Positions 9,549 through 17,148 of a DNA stretch of 64,000 nucleotides are shown one piece after another; the first letter of the stretch is position 1; each line of letters begins with the position of its first letter. Source of the DNA: an uncultured Acidobacteriia bacterium (lineage in GTDB: Bacteria > Acidobacteriota > Terriglobia > Bryobacterales > Bryobacteraceae); assembly GCA_903907865.1 (NCBI GenBank), contig CAIVPR010000182.1, forward strand, positions 1 to 64,000. Reading direction: 5' to 3'. The translations under genes were made by a program, and so were the position numbers. Below the pieces are notes generated by a model. It ran no database searches. It saw only the letters and a program-made list of their open reading frames with translations, and was not told the origin of the DNA.

Positions 9549-11606
9549 TTACGCCAAATGTAGGGCGGTCAGCAGTTGGTCGATCAGCCAGATTCCGGGG
9601 AAGGGCGCGACCACGCCTCCCAGTCCATATACCAACAGGTTGCGGCGGAGCAGTTCCCCGGCAGAGAGGGCGCGGTATGCGACGCCCCGCAAGGCCAGTG
9701 GCACCAACGCGATGATGATCAGGGCGTTGAAGATGACGGCGGAGAGGATGGCGCTCTCCGGCGTGTGCAGGCCCATGATGTTGAGCTTGTTCAAAGCCGG
9801 GTAGGTGACGGTGAACATCGCGGGGATGATGGCGAAGTACTTGGCCACGTCGTTGGCGATGGAGAAGGTGGTCAGCGCGCCGCGGGTGATCAGGAGTTGC
9901 TTGCCGATGGCAACAACTTCGATGAGCTTGGTCGGGTTGCTGTCGAGGTCGACCATGTTGCCGGCTTCGCGGGCGGCGACAGTGCCGGAGTTCATGGCGA
10001 GACCGACGTCTGCCTGGGCGAGCGCGGGAGCGTCGTTGGTGCCGTCGCCGGTCATGGCGACTAGGCGACCTCCGGCCTGCTCCTTGCGGATGAGGTCGAG
10101 CTTGTCTTTGGGTGTGGCTTGGGCGAGGAAGTCATCCACACCGGCCTCGGCGGCGATGGCAGCGGCAGTGAGCGGGTTGTCACCGGTGATCATCACGGTC
10201 CGGATGCCCATCTTACGGAGTTGGTCGAAACGCTCCTTCATACCGCCCTTGACGATGTCCTTGAGGTGGATGACGCCGAGGACGCGGGCGTCTTCGGAGA
10301 CGACCAGCGGAGTGCCGCCGGTGCGGGAGATGGTGTCCGAAGCGTCCTCGACGGATTGCGGGAACGTACCACCGAGAGCGATGACATGGCTGCGGATGGA
10401 GCCGGTGGCTCCCTTGCGTATCGCGCGGCCCTCGAAGTTGAGGCCGCTCATGCGGGTTTGGGCTGTGAAGGGGATGAATTCGGCCTCATGATTCGCGATC
10501 TCGCGGCCCCGCAGGTTGTATTTTTCCTTGGCGAGGACGACGATGCTGCGGCCTTCGGGGGTCTCGTCGGCCAAGCTGGAGAGCTGGGCTGCGGAGGCCA
10601 TCTCGATTTCAGTGACGCCGATAGCCGGGATGAATTCCACCGCTTGGCGGTTGCCGAGGGTGATGGTGCCGGTCTTGTCGAGAAGGAGGGTGTTGACGTC
10701 GCCCGCCGCTTCGACGGCTTTGCCGCTCATGGCGAGGACATTGTGCTGCATGACGCGGTCCATGCCGGCGATGCCGATGGCGGAGAGCAGGCCGCCGATG
10801 GTGGTCGGGATGAGGCAGACCAGCAGGGAGACGAGGACGATCACGCTGGGCACGGCTCCGGCCTTGGCTTGGAGGGCGCTGAACTGGGCGAAGGGCGCGA
10901 GAGTCATGACGGCGAACATGAAGATCAGGGTGAGGCCCGCGATCAGGATGTTGAGGGCGATCTCGTTGGGAGTCTTCTGGCGCTGGGCACCTTCGACGAG
11001 GGCGATCATGCGGTCGAGGAAGGTCTCGCCGGGGTTGGAGGTGATGCGGACCTTGATGTAGTCGGAGAGGACCTTGGTGCCGCCGGTGACTGCGCTGCGG
11101 TCGCCGCCGGATTCGCGGATGACGGGAGCGCTTTCGCCGGTGATGACGGACTCGTCGACACTGGCGATGCCTTCGATGACCTCGCCGTCACCGGGGATGA
11201 TGTCGTTGGGCTCGCAGAGGCAGACGTCGCCCTTGCGCAGGGAGGACGAGGGGACGATCTGGACCTTGCCGGCGTCGTTGAGCTTCTTGGCGTCGGAGTC
11301 GGACTTGGTCTTGCGGAGGCTGTCGGCCTGGGCCTTGCCGCGACCTTCGGCCATGGCTTCGGCGAAGTTGGCGAAGAGGACGGTGAACCAGAGCCAGGCG
11401 GCGATTTGGGCTTCGAAGAGGATTCCGTGGCCACCGGTGGCGGCGGTGCGGAGGGTGAGGAGGGTGACCAGGAGGGCACCGACCTCGACGACCAGCATGA
11501 CCGGGTTCTTGGCCAGAGTGCGGGGGTCGAGCTTCACGAAGGAGTCGAGGATGGCGCGCTTGGCCAGCGGGGGGTCGAATAGGGGGCGCGGAGTTTGGGT
11601 GGACAT
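9549..11606 (-). CDS. kdpB: Potassium-transporting P-type ATPase subunit B
   Basis: KdpB is the catalytic P-type ATPase that energises high-affinity K+ uptake through KdpA. The 685 residues include the actuator motif [14 protein letters not shown], the phosphorylation site [11 protein letters not shown] and the hinge motif [17 protein letters not shown]. There are about seven hydrophobic segments. It has an AAGGAAA ribosome site ahead of ATGTCCACC. It is separated from kdpA by 305 nt of repeat-rich sequence, which is unusual because kdpA and kdpB are normally nearly adjacent. All catalytic residues appear intact. Confidence 0.98.
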   Translation of the reverse strand: MSTQTPRPLFDPPLAKRAILDSFVKLDPRTLAKNPVMLVVEVGALLVTLLTLRTAATGGHGILFEAQIAAWLWFTVLFANFAEAMAEGRGKAQADSLRKTKSDSDAKKLNDAGKVQIVPSSSLRKGDVCLCEPNDIIPGDGEVIEGIASVDESVITGESAPVIRESGGDRSAVTGGTKVLSDYIKVRITSNPGETFLDRMIALVEGAQRQKTPNEIALNILIAGLTLIFMFAVMTLAPFAQFSALQAKAGAVPSVIVLVSLLVCLIPTTIGGLLSAIGIAGMDRVMQHNVLAMSGKAVEAAGDVNTLLLDKTGTITLGNRQAVEFIPAIGVTEIEMASAAQLSSLADETPEGRSIVVLAKEKYNLRGREIANHEAEFIPFTAQTRMSGLNFEGRAIRKGATGSIRSHVIALGGTFPQSVEDASDTISRTGGTPLVVSEDARVLGVIHLKDIVKGGMKERFDQLRKMGIRTVMITGDNPLTAAAIAAEAGVDDFLAQATPKDKLDLIRKEQAGGRLVAMTGDGTNDAPALAQADVGLAMNSGTVAAREAGNMVDLDSNPTKLIEVVAIGKQLLITRGALTTFSIANDVAKYFAIIPAMFTVTYPALNKLNIMGLHTPESAILSAVIFNALIIIALVPLALRGVAYRALSAGELLRRNLLVYGLGGVVAPFPGIWLIDQLLTALHLA

Positions 11607-11689
11607 GGGTTTTCCTTAGTTGGTTGCGGTTCTGCGCTGGCTGGGGATGATGGTTGAGGGAGTGGGCGTGGCCTGGCTGGCGCTGCGGA

Positions 11690-11905
11690 GTGTGCGGTTA
11701 CGGCCGCCTGAAAGGCGGCTGCAGCCAAGAATGGCTGCCCCACAGCGGGCCGAGCGCGCGTCGTTCCGCCGCGTGGCCGTGTCGGCGACCCGGCCGCAGG
11801 ATGCCATCCTGCCCCACAACGGAACGGTGGTGCTGGCGCAACGGGGGGTGCGGTTACGGCTGGCTGAAAGCCCGCCGCGGCCAATATTGGCCGCCCCACA
11901 AGCTG
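11690..11905. repeat. Cluster of interspersed palindromic repeats inside the kdp operon (modules B, A, B')
   Basis: This gap between kdpA and kdpB holds three palindromic modules. Module B (11703-11737) is two adjacent hairpins: GCCGCCT/AGGCGGC around GAA, then CAGCCA/TGGCTG around AGAA. Module A (11797-11811) is CAGGATGCCATCCTG followed by CCCCACAACGG. A second B copy (11878-11893) has the perfect palindrome CGGCCAATATTGGCCG. The B copies share upstream GTGCGGTTACGG and downstream CCGCCCCAC-like flanks. Related modules recur at 13925-13975, 21715-21775 and 26060-26140. The family resembles REP-like dispersed elements. No transposase is associated here. Confidence 0.75.
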
Positions 11906-11911
11906 GGTTGG

Positions 11912-13690
11912 TCATTGGATTAGGTGCTCCACTATGGGGCCCAGGGAGAGGGCCGGGAAGTAGGTCAGGGCTCCGACGATGATCACGACTCCGGCTAGCA
12001 GGCCTACGAAGAGGGGGCCGTGGGTCGGGAAGGTTCCGGCGGAGACGGGGACTTGTTTCTTGGCGGCCAACGAGCCTGCGATGGCAAGCAGCGGGAGGAG
12101 CATCAGGAAGCGTCCTGCCAGCATGGCGATGCCGATGGTCAGGTTGTACCAAGGAGTGTTGGCGTTGAGGCCTCCGAAGGCGCTGCCGTTGTTGCCTGTG
12201 CCGCTGGCGTAGGCGTAGAGGATTTCGGACAAGCCGTGCGCTCCGGGGTTGTTGATGTTGGCGGCGGCGGGTCCGGGGGGATTCCAGTAGCCGGACTTGG
12301 CGAAGTCCACCACCGACGAGGCGGCAGCAAGGAAGAGCACGCTCGCGGCGAGAACCAACATCGCCAGCATCGCCATCTTGACCTCTTTCTGCTCGATCTT
12401 CTTGCCGAGGTATTCGGGTGTGCGGCCTACCATGAGGCCCGCGATGAAGACCGCGAGGATCGCGAACATCAGCATGCCGTAGAGGCCGGAGCCGACACCG
12501 CCGAAGACCACCTCGCCCAGTTCTATGTTGAAGAGGGGGACGAGGCCGCCCAAGGGGGTGAAGCTGTCGTGCCAGCCGTTGATGGCTCCACAACTGGCGT
12601 CCGTTGTGACGGTGGCGAAGAGGGCGGAATCGGCGATGCCGAAGCGGGTTTCCTTGCCTTCCATGTTGCCTCCGGACTGGGCACCCTGGGCCGGATCAGC
12701 CGTGGCCGACATCTCGATTCCGGCTTTGGAGAGCATCGGGGTGCCCTGCTGCTCAAAGTGGTACGCGGTGAGGACACCGCCGAACCAGAGGAGCGTCATG
12801 GTCGCGAACAAGGCCCAACCCTGCCGGGTGTCTCGGACCATCTTGCCGAAGGTGTAGGTGAGCGCTCCCGGGATCAAGAAGATCAGGAAGGTCTCGAACA
12901 TGTTGGTGAGCGGCGTGGGGTTCTCGAAGGGATGCGACGAGTTGGCGTTGAAGAAACCGCCGCCGTTGGTCCCGAGCATCTTGATGGCTTCCTGCGACGC
13001 TACCGGTCCCTGTGCGATCAGTTGCTTGGTGCCTTCCAAGGTGGTGGCCTCGGTGTACTGGCTGAGGTTCTGGATGACTCCCTGAGAGCTGAGGAAGAGA
13101 GCCGAAATGATCGAGAGGGGCAGCAGGATGTAGAGGGTGGCGCGGGTGATGTCGGCCCAGAAGTTGCCGATGGTGGAGATGCTGTGGCGCGAGAAGCCGC
13201 GGACCATGGCGATGGCGACCGCGAGTCCGGCGGCGGCCGAGAGGAAGTTGTGCATGGTCAGGCCGGCCATCTGGACGAAGTAGCTCAGGGTGGTCTCGGG
13301 CACGTAGCTTTGCCAGTTGGTGTTGCTGACGAAGCTGGTAGCCGTGTTGAAGGCCAGGTCCGGGCTGACGTTGTTCTGGCTGAACGCCCGTGGATTGAAC
13401 GGGAACCAGACTTGGAGACGCTGGAGCGCGTAGAGAACGATAGCGCTGAAGGCGCTGAAGGCGAGCAAGGCCCCTGCATAGCGGGTCCAGTGCTGCTCCT
13501 CGGGCTGGCCGGAAGCGTCGAGCTTCACCCCGCAGAGGCGGTAGAAGAGACGCTCGAACGGGCCGAGAATGGGGGAGAGGAAGTTCTTCCTGCCTTCCAT
13601 CACCGTTGCGATGAAGCTGCCCAAGGGCTTGGCGCACAGGGCGACCAAGGCGATGAAGACAGCGATTTGAAGCCAACCGTTGGGTGTCAT
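11912..13690 (-). CDS. kdpA: Potassium-transporting ATPase subunit A
   Basis: KdpA is the channel-like K+-translocating subunit, related to KtrB/TrkH. The 592 residues are hydrophobic with about ten membrane segments and start MTPNGWLQIAVFIALVALC. Pore-region motifs typical of KdpA are present: TATSFVSNTNWQSY, GTNGGGFFNANSSHPFENP and HGLSEILYAYASGTGNNGSA. The gene lies 2 nt downstream of kdpF. Its length is at the upper end for the family. Context and motifs leave little doubt. Confidence 0.98.
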   Translation of the reverse strand: MTPNGWLQIAVFIALVALCAKPLGSFIATVMEGRKNFLSPILGPFERLFYRLCGVKLDASGQPEEQHWTRYAGALLAFSAFSAIVLYALQRLQVWFPFNPRAFSQNNVSPDLAFNTATSFVSNTNWQSYVPETTLSYFVQMAGLTMHNFLSAAAGLAVAIAMVRGFSRHSISTIGNFWADITRATLYILLPLSIISALFLSSQGVIQNLSQYTEATTLEGTKQLIAQGPVASQEAIKMLGTNGGGFFNANSSHPFENPTPLTNMFETFLIFLIPGALTYTFGKMVRDTRQGWALFATMTLLWFGGVLTAYHFEQQGTPMLSKAGIEMSATADPAQGAQSGGNMEGKETRFGIADSALFATVTTDASCGAINGWHDSFTPLGGLVPLFNIELGEVVFGGVGSGLYGMLMFAILAVFIAGLMVGRTPEYLGKKIEQKEVKMAMLAMLVLAASVLFLAAASSVVDFAKSGYWNPPGPAAANINNPGAHGLSEILYAYASGTGNNGSAFGGLNANTPWYNLTIGIAMLAGRFLMLLPLLAIAGSLAAKKQVPVSAGTFPTHGPLFVGLLAGVVIIVGALTYFPALSLGPIVEHLIQ

Positions 13691-13692
13691 GG

Positions 13693-13776
13693 CTAGAATT
13701 TCTCCGGTTTCAGAAGGGCGTATAGGAGGTAGCAGCAGAGTGCGACTGCGATTACTCCGGCGATCAGATAGTCCAT
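13693..13776 (-). CDS. kdpF: KdpF small membrane subunit
   Basis: A 27-residue single-span peptide, MDYLIAGVIAVALCCYLLYA ending LLKPEKF. KdpF stabilises the KdpABC complex as a lipid-like peptide. The ending LLKPEKF is typical of KdpF. It has an AAGGAC ribosome site ahead of its ATG and stops 2 nt before kdpA starts. Confidence 0.92.
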   Translation of the reverse strand: MDYLIAGVIAVALCCYLLYALLKPEKF

Positions 13777-13786
13777 GGTTTTGTCC

Positions 13787-13870
13787 TTAGAGTTTGTCGC
13801 AGGCTTTTGTGAAGAGCCATGCGAGCGCGAAGAAGGCTGCGATTAGCAGGGTGTAGATTAGGTCGGGCAT
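13787..13870 (-). CDS. 27-residue single-span peptide upstream of kdpF
   Basis: This reads MPDLIYTLLIAAFFALAWLF ending TKACDKL: one hydrophobic helix and a short charged tail. It has the same length as KdpF and the same AAAGGACAACACC-type ribosome site, and it ends 10 nt before kdpF. From memory, a similar small frame with a KACD-type ending occurs upstream of kdpF in some other bacteria, usually unnamed. It may be a second accessory peptide of the Kdp complex. Function is unproven. Confidence 0.75.
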   Translation of the reverse strand: MPDLIYTLLIAAFFALAWLFTKACDKL

Positions 13871-13924
13871 GGTGTTGTCCTTTAGGAGCTGTTTGGGATC
13901 GGGCTGGCGCTCTCGGCGATACGG

Positions 13925-13975
13925 CTATGACCGCCTGGAAAGGCGGCCTGCAGCCAAGAATGGCTGCCCCACAAG
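13925..13975. repeat. Palindromic repeat module B
   Basis: Two consecutive hairpins: CCGCCT/AGGCGG around GGAA (13931-13946) and CAGCCA/TGGCTG around AGAA (13951-13966), followed by CCCCACAA. The second hairpin and flank are nearly identical to 11720-11743. It lies at the 3' end of the minus-strand gene 13925-14437 and supplies that gene's last codons. Confidence 0.75.
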
Positions 13976-14437
13976 GCCGGGCGTGCCCGGGTCAGTGGTG
14001 GGGACGAGGACTACGGAGTAACCGTCGCGGGTGAGGGCGTCGGCCAGGCGTTGCTCGCGGGTGCGCCAGAGGCGGCGGGGACTGGCGAGGACGACCAGCG
14101 AACGCTTGCTGATGGTGCTGCGGAGCCCCAAGTCGAACTCGCGGGTGTAGCGGATCTCGCGATGGACCGGGGTGTCCCAAGCTTCGAGGTCCAGTTCCCG
14201 CAGTTGCGCTTCGAGGAAACCGTCCGCGACGGGCGACTCGTGCAGTTGGAGCGGGAAGGGGACGACTTGGATTTTCAGCAATCGAATGGTCGAGTCGAGG
14301 CCTGTGCCGAGGCGGGTGGCAGCCGCGAAGGCGGCCTTGGCCGAGGCGAGGGAGGTGATGGGGACCACGATGTCCAGCTTTGCCGGACTCGATTGCTCCT
14401 GTTCCAAGGTGATTCCCGCACCTGTTGTTTGTGTCAT
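13925..14437 (-). CDS. Universal-stress-like hypothetical protein at the head of the kdp operon
   Basis: About 170 residues. I do not recognise the family with certainty. The alternating pattern LDIVVPITSLASAKAAFAAA near the N-terminus and SLVVLASPRRLWRTREQRL to SVVLVPTT near the C-terminus suggests an alpha/beta nucleotide-binding fold like universal stress proteins. The start MTQTTGAGITLEQ was chosen for its GGAG ribosome site; a longer start at 14476 is possible. It lies 54 nt upstream of the small kdp peptide in the same direction and is probably cotranscribed. The last ~16 codons (LVGQPFLAAGRLSRRS) are encoded by the palindromic repeat. Its frame overlaps the next gene by several hundred bases, and its residue pattern looks the more protein-like of the two. 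Confidence 0.6.
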   Translation of the reverse strand: MTQTTGAGITLEQEQSSPAKLDIVVPITSLASAKAAFAAATRLGTGLDSTIRLLKIQVVPFPLQLHESPVADGFLEAQLRELDLEAWDTPVHREIRYTREFDLGLRSTISKRSLVVLASPRRLWRTREQRLADALTRDGYSVVLVPTTDPGTPGLVGQPFLAAGRLSRRS

Positions 14438-15269
14438 TTTGTACTCCGTCCAATTGCAGGTTAGGCCCGAAGGCATTAGAAAGTCGTAAGGAGTTCGTTG
14501 GGACTTCGTGATGCGTTGCGGGTGCCGGAGTGCACATATCGGCGCAAGTTGTTGATTCGGTTGGGTGGTGCGGTGTTTCCGGGGTATTGGGTTGGGCCGG
14601 TTCGGGGGTCGGAACAGAGCCGAACAGACCCATTAGATCGTCAGGGAAAGTGCCTTCCGGGTCGGCGGGCGGGGGGATTACGGGGCGGTCGTACTTGCCC
14701 TGGTAGTAGGGGTCGGCGGGGTCTGTTTCCGGTTTGCGCGCAGGTTGCTGCTTTGCCTGGGTTGCGCGGAGGCGGAGGAGGGTGGCGAGGGCCTTGTGGA
14801 AGTCGCGGTTGTGGCGGGCGGCGTCGCGGGATAGCTGCGGGACAGCCTTCGAGGTGTCGACGAGTTCGCGGTAGCCGAGGGCGTTGCGGAAGGCTACGGG
14901 GCTGTGGTCGGGGTGGGGTTCCGGGGCGTCGGGGGCGCGCTGGGGCAGCAGGGGCGCGGGAATGGTGTTGTAGGAGTGGTCGATGAGGCGGGCTTCAAGG
15001 ACTCCCATGCGCTCGCGTCGCCAGGAGGAGGCGACCATGTCGTTGACGAGGGTTTTTTCTAGGTGGCCGACGGGTTGGAACTCGCGGTGGTAGCGGCGGG
15101 CGTGGCGGATGAATTGTTGGCGGTCTTCGCAGGCCAGGAGGACTTCGTCGGCAAGGCGGCCGTGGCGGGAGGCGTTTTGGGCGCAGATGGATTTGCCCTC
15201 GGCGGTGCGGGGGCCGGTGGATTTCTGCGCGTTTTCGCGGTTGGCGGCGAGTTGGCTTTCCGTGGGCAT
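13992..15269 (-). CDS. Conserved hypothetical protein (AANRxNAQKSTGPxTxEGK family), 3' end uncertain
   Basis: The start MPTESQLAANRENAQKSTGP, followed by RTAEGKSICAQNASRHGR, identifies a family that, from memory, is abundant and uncharacterised in Acidobacteria and Planctomycetes. A strong ribosome site GGAGG lies 7 nt upstream of the ATG at 15269, which supports this start over a longer frame from 15299. Residues 1-180 are helical and charged; a proline-rich region follows. No in-frame stop occurs until 13992, so the frame overlaps the 13925-14437 gene by about 446 nt, and the overlapping part is Arg/Pro/His-rich and shadow-like. The true protein probably ended near 14480-14560, and a stop was lost or a frameshift occurred. 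Function unknown. Confidence 0.6.
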   Translation of the reverse strand: MPTESQLAANRENAQKSTGPRTAEGKSICAQNASRHGRLADEVLLACEDRQQFIRHARRYHREFQPVGHLEKTLVNDMVASSWRRERMGVLEARLIDHSYNTIPAPLLPQRAPDAPEPHPDHSPVAFRNALGYRELVDTSKAVPQLSRDAARHNRDFHKALATLLRLRATQAKQQPARKPETDPADPYYQGKYDRPVIPPPADPEGTFPDDLMGLFGSVPTPEPAQPNTPETPHHPTESTTCADMCTPAPATHHEVPTNSLRLSNAFGPNLQLDGVQNDTNNRCGNHLGTGAIESGKAGHRGPHHLPRLGQGRLRGCHPPRHRPRLDHSIAENPSRPLPAPTARVARRGRFPRSATAGTGPRSLGHPGPSRDPLHPRVRLGAPQHHQQAFAGRPRQSPPPLAHPRATPGRRPHPRRLLRSPRPHH

Positions 15270-15441
15270 AGGGATTCCTCCGAAGGTGGAGTATGCCATG
15301 GTGGGTGGGGGAAAACGTGCTCGTTTGGCCGCAAGTTATTGATTCGGCTTGGAAAATTATTTGTGACTGGGATGGCTGGGGAGAGTGATTTTGGCGGTTC
15401 GGAGGCTACCGGAATAGACTGGGAGGAGGAGACTTCAGTTC

Positions 15442-15690
15442 ATGATGCGAGCCAGCAACAACCATGAAGCCGAGGCTGCGGCTAACGGCGAACCGATTGA
15501 GATCGCCGAGTCAGGCGGACCAATGGTGAAGGTGGTGGCTGCCGAAGACACGGCGACGCCCCGGCTGGGCTTCATGAGGGGCGAGTTTGCAGTGCCGGAC
15601 GACTTCACGGAGATTGGTCGGGTGGAAATTGACGAGATGTTCTACGGCAAGATATTTCCCGCAGCCTTGCGATTGTCGCGGCGGAGATGA
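15442..15690 (+). pseudogene. Degenerate Phd/YefM-type antitoxin remnant
   Basis: An 82-residue frame resembling prevent-host-death antitoxins. It keeps GEPIEIAESGGPMVKVVAAE, corresponding to the typical GE.v.I...GkPvarl.p segment. It also keeps the tail GFMRGEFAVPDDFTEI, corresponding to the usual GLxKGxxxVPDDFD motif. The N-terminal NxHEAK...LS.LL segment is shortened: HEA runs directly into EAAANGE, an apparent internal loss of about eight residues. The usual adjacent PIN toxin is missing, and the C-terminus after FYGK looks altered. It is most likely an orphan relic next to another defence relic. Confidence 0.55.
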
Positions 15691-15733
15691 CGGATGTTGT
15701 TGATCGTGCCGGGTTGGCTACTTCAAGCCGCAC

Positions 15734-15940
15734 TCAGTGGCAGCGATAGCGCGCGGCTAGGCCGAACAGGGACATGTTGTCCGTTACCGCGTCGTGGGGG
15801 ATGAATACGTAGGTCCATTGCTTGCCGCCGTAGGTGGCGGTGTGGTCGCTGGCACGTTTGCACCAAAGGACTGCGGCGTCGCGTTTGGCCAGGACGTGGG
15901 AGTCGGTCATTTGGTTAGCGGCCTTGGTTTCGAGCATAGA
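15734..15940 (-). pseudogene. C-terminal remnant of a type III restriction endonuclease (Res) subunit
   Basis: About 68 residues reading ETKAANQMTDSHVLAKRDAA, then VLWCKRASDHTATYGGKQW and YVFIPHDAVTDNMSLFGLAA. This matches my recollection of the extreme C-terminus of type III Res proteins: an EvKa..em...v..K..aA..WC..As......GkpW.Y.lIPhd.i..n.sl.gL pattern, which follows the nuclease domain. The helicase and most of the nuclease are gone, and no mod gene is present. The upstream part of the open frame shows no family resemblance. It is therefore a relic of a lost restriction system. Confidence 0.6.
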
Positions 15941-16074
15941 GAGACCGCGTCCAAAGCAGGTCCGCTCTGCGGGTTTCGGGCCTCGACCGACGCGCGACCG
16001 GCCCAAGAAAACATCTTTTTGGCATGTCGGGGCAGGAATTGATCGCGTTTGCGCCTAAGGGGCAGGAGACCCTT

Positions 16075-17148
16075 ATGCAACAGCGCCTATCCGTACTCGC
16101 CGCATGCCTCGTCCTGTCCGCCAGCCGGGCGGCTGCCGGGCCCATGTATACTATCACGGACCTTGGACGGACCTCGAGCCGGAACTACCCCTTCAATGCA
16201 GCGAATTCGTTGAACAACCTCGGCCAGATCGGCGGCACCGTCTTCGACGGAACACGCAACCAAGTGGCGATCTACAATCCAGACGGCACCATGACCCTAC
16301 TGGGGTCGACCGGAGATTTCGGCGGCCTCAACAACCTTGGCCAAGCTGTCTTCTACTCGGACAACAGCTACACGTCGTACCTCTACAGCGGAGGGACGGT
16401 GACCCAACTGACGGGCATCTACCGCGCAACGGCAATCAACGACTCCGGCCTGATTGTAGGCAACAGCAGCAACCAGACCGAGTTCGGAACGCCGGGGGCG
16501 TTCACAACCGTCGCCATCAACTGCAACAGCGTGGCCGCGGGCGTCAACAATTCGGGAATAGTGATTGGAACCTACGAGAACGGATGCAACCGCTACTGGT
16601 CGGGATATTGGATGGACTCCGCGCACCCCCAAAACCCGAGTTCGATCCCGCCGCTCAGCTATCCGACCGATCAAGGCAGGTACGGGGAAATCAGTTCTCC
16701 TGTTGCGATCAACAATCGAAACGAGATCGTAGGCTCGTCCGGAGTGAGCCAAGGAGTGGCGCACGCATTCCTTCTGGAACCGGGCGTAGGCCTCATCGAC
16801 TTGTGCCCGAGCTGCGGGGCCTCGGCCGCGTACGGTATCAACAATCACGGCGACATCGTCGGCCACACGACCCTCACGGCGGGGTTCCTGTACACACCGT
16901 CGCTCGGATTGCTGGATTTGAATTCCCTGGTCGATCCTAGTTGGCCGAACGATCACAACTTTATCTGGGATGGCATTGCGATCAACGACTCGGGACAAAT
17001 CCTGGCCGACGGAGCTGTGAACGGCTTCGGGACCGTATTCCTGCTCAACCCCACGGAGTCCGCTGCGCCGGAACCCTCGACATGGGCCGGTGCCCTGATG
17101 CCTTTGCTTGCCATGGCCGCGCGCCGCAAGTCTACGGCTCGCCGCTGA
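16075..17148 (+). CDS. Secreted HAF-repeat protein with PEP-CTERM-like tail
   Basis: About 357 residues with a signal peptide (MQQRLSVLAACLVLSASRAAAG). Repeated units of the type AINDSGLIVGNS, NNSGIVIGTY, INNRNEIVGSSG and INNHGDIVGHTT are typical HAF extracellular repeats, which probably form a beta-propeller. The C-terminus PEPSTWAGALMPLLAMAARR is a PEP-CTERM sorting signal: PEP, hydrophobic helix, Arg cluster. It is likely processed by an exosortase encoded elsewhere. I chose the ATG at 16075 because GGAG lies 6-9 nt upstream and the signal peptide starts there. Its 3' end overlaps the convergent kinase gene by 17 nt. Biological role unknown. Confidence 0.82.
   Translation: MQQRLSVLAACLVLSASRAAAGPMYTITDLGRTSSRNYPFNAANSLNNLGQIGGTVFDGTRNQVAIYNPDGTMTLLGSTGDFGGLNNLGQAVFYSDNSYTSYLYSGGTVTQLTGIYRATAINDSGLIVGNSSNQTEFGTPGAFTTVAINCNSVAAGVNNSGIVIGTYENGCNRYWSGYWMDSAHPQNPSSIPPLSYPTDQGRYGEISSPVAINNRNEIVGSSGVSQGVAHAFLLEPGVGLIDLCPSCGASAAYGINNHGDIVGHTTLTAGFLYTPSLGLLDLNSLVDPSWPNDHNFIWDGIAINDSGQILADGAVNGFGTVFLLNPTESAAPEPSTWAGALMPLLAMAARRKSTARR

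Noticed and set aside
10119-11582. A 487-residue acidic open frame antisense to kdpB
   Set aside because: It is Asp/Gly/Glu/Val-rich, the mirror of kdpB codons, and has no family resemblance.
12020-13696. A 558-residue open frame antisense to kdpA
   Set aside because: It mirrors the hydrophobic kdpA codons as Glu/Gly/Val runs, with no domain.
13776-14560. A cyclic di-AMP riboswitch ahead of the kdp operon
   Set aside because: No ydaO-type conserved core was recognised; the sequence ahead of the first kdp peptide is coding or repeat.
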